Source: Armatimonadota bacterium
Lineage (GTDB): Bacteria; Armatimonadota; SYMT01
Reading direction: 5' to 3'
Length of the DNA: 5,418 nucleotides
Assembly (NCBI GenBank): GCA_020696885.1
Contig: JAJFMS010000307.1
Coordinates: 1-5,418, forward strand
The notes beneath the pieces were generated by a model. The model had not been told where the DNA came from. It saw only the letters and a list, made by a program, of their open reading frames with translations, and ran no database searches. Positions 1 through 4,356 of the stretch are shown here, piece by piece. The first letter of the stretch is position 1. Each line of letters opens with the position of its first letter. The translations under genes and the position numbers were made by a program.

Positions 1-1
1 T

Positions 2-538
2 CGCGACCTCGGCTCGCCGTTCATCGTAGCTTCCCCGCCGGGAGAGCGAGCGGACCTCGCCCGCTGCGGCCGCGACTACGCGGAGCTGCTGGAGCTGGGG
101 CGGGAGGTAGGCGTCCGGCCGGCGATGGAGTTCCTGGGCTTCGTGGACCACGTGAACTCGATTCCGGTAGCCCGCGAGATCATGGAGCGGAGCGGCGATC
201 CGACCGCCACCATCGTGATCGACTGGTTCCACATGGTGCGGGGCGACGGGCGAGACACGATGTTCGAGGACCTGCGCGCGCTCCGCCCGGAGCAGATCGC
301 CATCGTCCACCTGGACGACGTGCCCTACAACAAGCCGTTCCCGGAGATGCACGACGGAGACCGGGTCTACCCCGGCGATGGCGACATCCCGATCGACGAC
401 TTGTTCGCCGTGCTACGAGAGATCGGGTATGCGGGACCGGTCAGCCTGGAGCTGTTCAACGAGGAGCTGTGGGCCGGCGACCCTCACGAGGTGGTGCGCA
501 CCGGCTTCCAGAAGTCGGCCCCATGGTTCGCCGGCTGA
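2..538 (+). CDS. Sugar phosphate isomerase/epimerase (xylose isomerase-like TIM barrel), C-terminal part
   Basis: The reading frame is open from the window edge to TGA at 536-538, giving 178 codons. Family members are usually about 270-290 residues, so roughly the first 100 residues lie outside. The sequence reads as the second half of an AP-endonuclease-2-type (PF01261) barrel. Candidate metal ligands lie on successive strands: E43 in MEFLGF, D74 and H77 in VIDWFH, H103 in VHLDD and E150 in SLELFN (fragment numbering). From memory, these match in order and spacing the Glu/Asp/His/Glu set of IolI/IolE-like enzymes. The segment around RVYPGDGDIP (121-130) is the usual product-loop motif. Such cytoplasmic enzymes isomerise or epimerise sugars, inositol derivatives or hydroxypyruvate, using a divalent metal. 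The substrate cannot be read from this fragment. The ATG at 125 is internal to the barrel, not a start. A strong hairpin follows the stop. Confidence 0.9.
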   Translation, partial: RDLGSPFIVASPPGERADLARCGRDYAELLELGREVGVRPAMEFLGFVDHVNSIPVAREIMERSGDPTATIVIDWFHMVRGDGRDTMFEDLRALRPEQIAIVHLDDVPYNKPFPEMHDGDRVYPGDGDIPIDDLFAVLREIGYAGPVSLELFNEELWAGDPHEVVRTGFQKSAPWFAG

Positions 539-541
539 TCC

Positions 542-582
542 GACGATTCGCCCCACGGAACGAACCGGTGGGCCGGATCGTC
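542..582 (+). terminator. Long imperfect hairpin after the isomerase gene, possible terminator
   Basis: Arm 542-556 pairs with 568-582 in 14 of 15 positions, counting one G-T pair (548/576) and one C-C mismatch (551/573). The loop is 557-567, and two further G-C pairs are possible inside it. The stem starts three bases after the isomerase stop and ends nine bases before the GTG start of the next gene. No T-run follows (TAACGAG), so it is not a classical intrinsic terminator. It could be a processing or stability element, or a structure affecting initiation of the next gene. Confidence 0.5.
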
Positions 583-591
583 TAACGAGTT

Positions 592-1206
592 GTGAACTCA
601 AACCATCGCCAGCTTCTCAACCGCGGCGTCGCCGGCGCCGGAATCCTCGTGCTCGGGCTCAGCCTATTCTCCGCCGCGCAATGGGCGGCGGGGCTGGTCA
701 AGAGCCCGTTCGCCTGGGGTACCACCACCGCCTCCGGGCCGGTGGTGCTCCAGCAGATCCAACGGCTGAACCGCCTCGAGACCTGCCGCTACAACGGTGA
801 GGTGGTGGTGCGCGGGGAATCGAAGCGCGGCATCCTACCCACCTGGGTAGCGGGTGACCGCGTGCTTATGGTCGGCCGCGGGGAGGTCGTGGCCGGGCTC
901 GACCTTTCAGGGCTGAAGTCCGACGACGTGCGCGTGAACGAGGGCCGCGTCACGATCCGCCTACCGCAGCCGACGATCCTCCACACACGCCTCGATAACC
1001 GAGGGTCGGAAGTGTTCGATCGGCAGAGCGGCCTGTTCTCCGGACCCGACCCGAAGCTCGAAGGGGAAGTTCGGGGTGAAGCCGAGGATCGCATCCGCGC
1101 GGCCGCGTTGGAGAGCGGCATCCTCCGCACCGCGGAGTCGAACGCGCGGAATACCATCGGAGACCAGCTTCGGCTGCTCGGCTTCCGGGACGTGCAGTTC
1201 CTTTAG
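592..1206 (+). CDS. DUF4230 family membrane-anchored protein
   Basis: This 204-residue protein has a short basic N-terminus, one hydrophobic segment at about residues 13-36 (signal anchor), and then a DUF4230 domain (PF14014) at about 50-202. Family hallmarks visible are LNRLET (59-64), VGRGEVVAGLDLSGL (94-108), VTIRLPQPTIL (120-130), the VFDRQSGLF stretch (141-149), and a C-terminal amphipathic segment ending LRLLGFRDVQFL. The anchor puts the domain outside the membrane. The molecular function of DUF4230 is unknown, and I see no catalytic signature. The start is GTG at 592: the same frame has TAA at 583-585, so no earlier start is possible, and no good Shine-Dalgarno precedes it. It lies 53 bases after the isomerase gene on the same strand, with the 542-582 hairpin between. 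It could be read through or have its own unseen promoter. Family assignment is confident; function is not. Confidence 0.88.
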   Translation: MNSNHRQLLNRGVAGAGILVLGLSLFSAAQWAAGLVKSPFAWGTTTASGPVVLQQIQRLNRLETCRYNGEVVVRGESKRGILPTWVAGDRVLMVGRGEVVAGLDLSGLKSDDVRVNEGRVTIRLPQPTILHTRLDNRGSEVFDRQSGLFSGPDPKLEGEVRGEAEDRIRAAALESGILRTAESNARNTIGDQLRLLGFRDVQFL

Positions 1207-1259
1207 CGTACCCTCCGCCAGTAAACCGTAGGCGGTCGCCTCGTGCGGCGTCCGCTGAC

Positions 1260-1285
1260 GGCAACCTGCTCCGGGGAGCGGTGCC
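1260..1285. terminator. Hairpin between convergent genes, candidate bidirectional terminator
   Basis: GGC(A)ACC(T)GCTC pairs with GAGCGGTGCC around a four-base loop at 1272-1275. That is ten base pairs with two single-base bulges, at A1263 and T1267. It lies between the DUF4230 stop (1206) and the stop of the minus-strand gene at 1299, where convergent transcripts would need to end. On the plus strand only a weak T-containing stretch (CCCATTTCTC) follows, and on the minus strand none. Confidence 0.45.
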
Positions 1286-1298
1286 CCCATTTCTCAAC

Positions 1299-1496
1299 CT
1301 AACGCGGGTAAAGCAACCCCGCGAGCAGCGCGCCTCCGAGCGCCCCCAGCAGCAGGGCGGTGCCGATGAGGAGGCCGGTAGCCGGGTTGGGTCCCGTCCC
1401 GAACTGGGGCGCGGCGGCGCCTGCCCATTGCAGAGCGCATTGAGCCATCATCCAGGCACCGACAGTCGCCGCGACTCCCATCAGGAAATTGCGCAT
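1299..1496 (-). CDS. Small two-helix membrane protein, 65 aa, unknown function
   Basis: The start is the ATG whose complement is at 1494-1496. It is preceded by GGAGGAG (complement of 1501-1507) at ideal spacing, one of the strongest ribosome-binding sites in the window. The frame is open upstream to 1559, but the extra 21 residues are polar and carry no ribosome site, so the shorter form is preferred. The product has a hydrophobic helix at about residues 5-25, with tryptophans at 15 and 24, and a Pro/Gly/Asn-rich turn (30-41). A second very hydrophobic, glycine-rich helix follows at 42-63, ending YPR. The topology looks like a hairpin inner-membrane protein with a short connecting loop. I do not recognise a family. 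It is convergent with DUF4230 and divergent from the ATP-grasp-like gene, so it probably has its own promoter in 1508-1690, though I see no convincing -35/-10 pair. It is supported by the ribosome site and composition, not by homology. Confidence 0.6.
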   Translation of the reverse strand: MRNFLMGVAATVGAWMMAQCALQWAGAAAPQFGTGPNPATGLLIGTALLLGALGGALLAGLLYPR

Positions 1497-1671
1497 GGCG
1501 CTCCTCCGCTCGCCCGCCGATCGGCTCCCCGGTTGGAACTTCAGCGCCACTCGTATCATCGCTCACGCCCGGCTTTGCGCCGATGAACCGGCCCACCCCC
1601 AGCGTGTCTACCGCATCGCCGGTGCGGAGTGAGCCGGAGCACAACGGTCGAGAGCACCCGTAGCGCTATCC

Positions 1672-1699
1672 GGCTGGAAACAGAGGCCCAGCCATGTAA
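1672..1699 (+). promoter_or_regulatory. Hairpin with ribosome site in loop, followed by an ATG-TAA start-stop
   Basis: GGCTGG (1672-1677) and CCAGCC (1688-1693) form a perfect six-base stem. The ten-base loop contains AGAGG (1682-1686), a good Shine-Dalgarno core seven bases before the ATG at 1694. That ATG directly follows the stem and is immediately followed in frame by TAA (1697-1699). The same frame then continues open from codon 1700 through the 465-codon gene that starts at GTG 1709. It may be a leader controlling initiation or reinitiation, or the relic of the real start broken at codon 2. I cannot decide between these from one sequence. Confidence 0.4.
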
Positions 1700-1708
1700 A
1701 ACTGTTGT

Positions 1709-3106
1709 GTGATCTGCTCCTACTGCATCCTCGATTGTGTTCCGACCCCCGGCGGGGGCCTCGTGGTGGTGGATATCCGCGGCGGCCTGGGCGGGGACCT
1801 GGTGCCGCTGTCGGCTCATGGCAGTCGGGTCGAGACTCGCGCTCGCCTGCTCCCCTACCTGGAGCGCCTCGGCGATGTGGCGCAGGGCCGCCGGATCCTC
1901 TTCATCGAGGACGCGTTCGCCGCGGGCCAGACCTTCCCGGACGACTTCTTCAACTACGTCCACCGGTTCGGCAGCTACGGCCCGGTAACGGACTGGGTGC
2001 CGGACCTGGAGCAATACCGGCGTCGCAACCGAGACAACGCCGTAACGCCGGGCGTGGAGCGCGTGGCGGCCCTGCTGGACCCCCTGGCAGCAAAGGCACG
2101 CGTCAAGCTGTCCTATTGCAGCGGCGCCCGCGTGGAGTACCAGCAGGGGGTGCCCAAGCTGCTGCTTTCGGGCTACCGGCAGCGGGCGCGACAGCGGGCG
2201 CAGTCCGTCATCCTCGCCCCGGAAGAGGTGGGCGTCGCCATATTCGGGGGGCCTTCCGAGCGGTTCCCGGACGACCTCCGGCGCCAGTCCTGGTTTCCCG
2301 TTCTCAATCCGCCGGTGCTGGACCGCGTGCTGGAAAGCCGCTGGTTGGTCTCCACGCTCCTCAGCGGCACGCCGGCGGAGGCGCTGCTGCCCCGCTGGAT
2401 CCCGGTGGGGATGGGCCTGCGCACGTCCGAGGAGGTGCGTGAGTTTGCCGCCACCCTCGGCGCGCCGAACGGCTTCCCGCTGGGGGTGCTGAAGCCGAGT
2501 CACCAGGGGCTCTCCCTGGCGCTGCGCTTCCTGGATCGGACCGCCCTGCGCGCCCTGTCCGCCCGGCAGCCGGAGCGGCGCATCCCCGCGCGCACGGCGC
2601 TGGAGCTGCTCACACCGCGGATCGTCCACTCCTACGAGGAGATCTCCGGCTACCGCGGCAAGCTCCTGGACAACCTGCTGCGCACCCGCGGCGCCGAGGT
2701 GCACGATCACGGCGACGGGACGTTCCACTTCTCCGCGCCCTACCCGTTCCTGGAGAGCACCGTAGCGGTGCTGCAGGAGTACGTGGAAGCCCGGCCGATC
2801 CGCTCCCAGCGCACCGGCGAGCTGCACCGCGGCCACCTGCGGGTGCTGCTGGCGGACGACCACTTGGTGGCCGCCGTGTACCGCCTGGACCGGGATCGGG
2901 ACGACGGCACGTTCCGGGACCTCACGCGCGCGGAGGCGAAGGTGTTCCACGAGTACGTCCCGGAATCCGAGGAGGCCGCGGTGCGCGCGCAGGTAGTCCC
3001 GTTCTTCGCGGAGCTCCGCAGGCAGGTAGACGGCCGGATCCGCAGCGACGCCGACATCGACCGCCTGCGCGCCCGCTGGATCGAGGACCAGGCCGCCCCG
3101 TCGTGA
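1709..3106 (+). CDS. Putative ATP-grasp-fold protein with N-terminal cysteine cluster
   Basis: This 465-residue, apparently soluble protein is not one I recognise by name. The second half resembles ATP-grasp enzymes, which use ATP to join a carboxylate to an amine, thiol or other nucleophile. After a linker with LPRWIPVGMGLRTSEEV (227-243) comes VLKPSHQGLSLAL (260-272), like the Lys-Pro and glycine loop of the nucleotide site, with K262 the candidate ATP ligand. VAVLQEYVEARPIRSQRTG (353-371), then HRGHLRVLLADD and AAVYRLDRD (388-396), resemble the strand carrying the adenine-contact Glu and the following Arg-rich strands. A clear C-terminal metal-binding Glu/Asn pair is not visible. The N-terminus has C3, C6 and C10. 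The gene begins at GTG 1709, the earliest start after an in-frame TAA at 1697. No ribosome site fits it, and GTG 1763 is an alternative. It stands alone downstream of a divergent promoter region. The fold call is tentative; that this is a coding sequence is secure. Confidence 0.6.
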   Translation: MICSYCILDCVPTPGGGLVVVDIRGGLGGDLVPLSAHGSRVETRARLLPYLERLGDVAQGRRILFIEDAFAAGQTFPDDFFNYVHRFGSYGPVTDWVPDLEQYRRRNRDNAVTPGVERVAALLDPLAAKARVKLSYCSGARVEYQQGVPKLLLSGYRQRARQRAQSVILAPEEVGVAIFGGPSERFPDDLRRQSWFPVLNPPVLDRVLESRWLVSTLLSGTPAEALLPRWIPVGMGLRTSEEVREFAATLGAPNGFPLGVLKPSHQGLSLALRFLDRTALRALSARQPERRIPARTALELLTPRIVHSYEEISGYRGKLLDNLLRTRGAEVHDHGDGTFHFSAPYPFLESTVAVLQEYVEARPIRSQRTGELHRGHLRVLLADDHLVAAVYRLDRDRDDGTFRDLTRAEAKVFHEYVPESEEAAVRAQVVPFFAELRRQVDGRIRSDADIDRLRARWIEDQAAPS

Positions 3107-3131
3107 CGGCGGAGGCGCGGCTGGCTATAAT
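3103..3131 (+). promoter_or_regulatory. Sigma70-type promoter for the translin-accB operon
   Basis: A perfect -10 hexamer TATAAT (3126-3131) stands out in GC-rich surroundings. Exactly 17 bases upstream, GTGACG (3103-3108) matches the -35 consensus TTGACA at four of six positions. The -35 box overlaps the TGA stop of the preceding gene. The predicted transcription start is about 3137-3139, leaving a leader of roughly 24 bases before the ATG at 3162. Confidence 0.7.
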
Positions 3132-3134
3132 TGC

Positions 3135-3144
3135 CGGACGTCCG
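3135..3144. promoter_or_regulatory. Perfect 10-bp palindrome at predicted transcription start, candidate operator
   Basis: CGGACGTCCG is a perfect palindrome centred between 3139 and 3140. It lies four bases after the TATAAT box, so it covers the expected start of transcription. This is a normal place for a repressor site. A 10-base palindrome can occur by chance in GC-rich DNA, and no regulator gene is visible nearby. Confidence 0.3.
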
Positions 3145-3161
3145 CAACCAGAAGCAGGGCT

Positions 3162-3830
3162 ATGCGCCTCGAATCGATCAGTGAGCGAATCCGTACCGCC
3201 TTCGACGCGCGAAGCGCGGCTCGGGACCGTACGCTCGTGCTGTCCCGGGAGATCATCCGGACCTCCGCGAACACGATCCGCGCCGCTCATCGCGGGGAGC
3301 TGGACCGGGCGCGAGAGATGCTGCGCGGGGCGCACGAGGCGGTGGCGCAGATGCGCGCGGCGCTGGCGGAGCATCCGGACATCTACCACGCCGGGTACGT
3401 CCACGATTGCCAGAAGGAGCACGCCGAGGCGGCGGGGTTCCTGGCGATCATCTCCGGCGAGGAACTGCCGGAGCCGGAGCAGTTGGGCGTCGAGTTTCCG
3501 GCCTACCTGAACGGCCTCGGCGAGACGATTGGCGAGTTGCGCCGTTATGCGCTGGATCGCCTGCGGGTGGGCGAGCTGGCGCGCGCCGAGGCGATCCTCG
3601 GCGCGATGGACGAGATCTATTACGTCCTGGTAACGATCGACTACCCGGATGCGCTCACCGGCGGATTGCGCCGCACCACGGATAGCGCCCGGGGAATCAT
3701 CGAGAAGACGCGGGGGGAGCTCACCGTAGCGCTGCGGCAGGAAGAGCTCCGCCGGGCGATCCGGGATGCGCTTTCGGTGTTGCGGCCGGACACTGTTGAT
3801 TTGGCGGAGCCGCCAGAGGGGGACGCGTGA
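3162..3830 (+). CDS. Translin family protein (TRAX/archaeal translin-like)
   Basis: At 222 residues this is close to full length for the family (about 200-230). It is mostly helical and has the conserved blocks of prokaryotic translins: SANTIRAAHRGE (35-46), HPDIYHAGYVHDCQKEHAEA (71-90), the YLNGLGETIGELRR stretch (115-128), MDEIYYVLVTIDYPDALTGG (149-168) and RRTTDSARGIIEKTRGELT (170-188). Translin and TRAX form octameric barrels that bind single-stranded RNA or DNA, and the C3PO complex cuts RNA through acidic residues in TRAX. Here KEHAEA lines up with the QEYVEA motif of TRAX. E86 and E89, with E121 and E125, are therefore the candidate catalytic acids; the alignment is from memory. The ATG at 3162 follows CAGGG closely, a modest ribosome site. 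The gene has its own promoter (3103-3131) and overlaps accB by four bases. Family call is firm; nuclease activity is inferred. Confidence 0.93.
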   Translation: MRLESISERIRTAFDARSAARDRTLVLSREIIRTSANTIRAAHRGELDRAREMLRGAHEAVAQMRAALAEHPDIYHAGYVHDCQKEHAEAAGFLAIISGEELPEPEQLGVEFPAYLNGLGETIGELRRYALDRLRVGELARAEAILGAMDEIYYVLVTIDYPDALTGGLRRTTDSARGIIEKTRGELTVALRQEELRRAIRDALSVLRPDTVDLAEPPEGDA

Positions 3831-4291
3831 GCGAAGACCGGGATGTGGAAACAATCGCCCGCCTGATGGACCTGGTGGCGCGCTACGGGCTGGAAGAGCT
3901 GGAAGTGGCCGAGGGCGGCCTGCACGTCACCCTCTATGCCGAGGCTCCCTACTCGTCCGATGAAGAGCCCGCCGAGGCCGGCAGCCGGAGCTACCTCTGG
4001 CATCCGCCCGCCTGGCCGGAACAGGCCAGCCCCAAGCGCTCCGAGACGGCCCACGCGATCACCGCGCCGCTGACCGGCACGTTCTACCGCGCGGACTCCC
4101 CCGAGGCGCCGCCGCTCGTCGAAGCCGGCGATACGGTGGAAGAGGGGCAGAAGATCGGCCTCATCGAAGCGATGAAGGTCTTCAGCGACGTCGTCGCGGA
4201 CCGTGCCGGGGTGATCGTGGAGATCGTGGTCCAGAATGGGCGCGTCGTCCAGCGCGACGAGATCCTGCTCTACATCGAACCGGCAAGCTAG
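3827..4291 (+). CDS. accB: Biotin carboxyl carrier protein of acetyl-CoA carboxylase
   Basis: The product is 154 residues, about the length of E. coli AccB (156). Residues 8-37 (ETIARLMDLVARYGLEELEV and the strand after it) are the typical AccB N-terminal segment. A Pro/Ala/Glu-rich linker spans about 38-75, and the biotinyl/lipoyl domain runs from about 76 to 152. The domain contains APLTGTFYRADSPEAPPLVE, the thumb-type insertion typical of AccB, and the biotinylation motif EAMKVF with K117 as biotin acceptor. BirA would attach biotin, which carries CO2 between biotin carboxylase and carboxyltransferase to make malonyl-CoA for fatty acids. The start is GTG at 3827, overlapping the translin stop as GTGA, with AGAGGGGG (3815-3822) as a strong ribosome site, so the two genes are probably translationally coupled. 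Unusually, no accC (biotin carboxylase) follows: the next gene is convergent. The partner subunits must be encoded elsewhere. Confidence 0.96.
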   Translation: MSEDRDVETIARLMDLVARYGLEELEVAEGGLHVTLYAEAPYSSDEEPAEAGSRSYLWHPPAWPEQASPKRSETAHAITAPLTGTFYRADSPEAPPLVEAGDTVEEGQKIGLIEAMKVFSDVVADRAGVIVEIVVQNGRVVQRDEILLYIEPAS

Positions 4292-4294
4292 GCA

Positions 4295-4332
4295 GGCCAA
4301 CCAATGGATGGCCAACCGCCAGGCCAACCGCC
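4295..4332. repeat. Three GGCCAACC repeats forming alternative hairpins between convergent genes
   Basis: GGCCAACC occurs at 4295-4302, 4310-4317 and 4322-4329, and the last two copies extend to GGCCAACCGCC. The first GGCCA pairs with TGGCC (4309-4313), helped by an inner CC/GG around an AAT loop. The same TGGCC can instead pair with GGCCA at 4322-4326. A short TTTT follows at 4341-4344. The position, four bases after the accB stop and before the convergent stop at 4357, suggests transcription end or mRNA 3'-end stability. It is not a textbook terminator. Confidence 0.45.
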
Positions 4333-4356
4333 CCATCGCCTTTTAACGCCGCCATC

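Noticed and set aside
1299..1559. Longer 86-residue form of the small membrane protein
   Set aside because: The extra 21 residues are polar and not preceded by a ribosome site, whereas the internal ATG at 1496 has GGAGGAG at proper spacing.
1281..1586. Plus-strand frame of 101 codons
   Set aside because: It is antisense to the small membrane gene, polar and low-complexity, with no ribosome site; the minus-strand gene has a strong one.
1695..1700. TGTAAA as a possible -10 box for the ATP-grasp-like gene
   Set aside because: No -35-like hexamer lies 16-18 bases upstream (GGCTGG there), and the match is only four of six.
1705..2442. Plus-strand frame of 245 codons overlapping the ATP-grasp-like gene
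   Set aside because: It is extremely rich in Gly, Ala, Pro and Arg, the usual out-of-frame reading of a GC-rich gene, while the competing frame has varied, protein-like composition.
1556..2950. Open frame of 464 codons on the minus strand
   Set aside because: It lies opposite the 1709-3106 gene and is a typical GC-rich antisense shadow: low-complexity Arg/Gly/Ala/Val/Gln content, no domain motifs and no ribosome site.
2922..3854. Open frame of 310 codons on the minus strand
   Set aside because: It is antisense to the unmistakable translin gene and has Arg/Pro-rich composition without motifs.
3641..4336. Open frame of 231 codons on the minus strand
   Set aside because: It overlaps the end of translin and all of accB on the opposite strand, both of which are secure; it shows no recognisable features.
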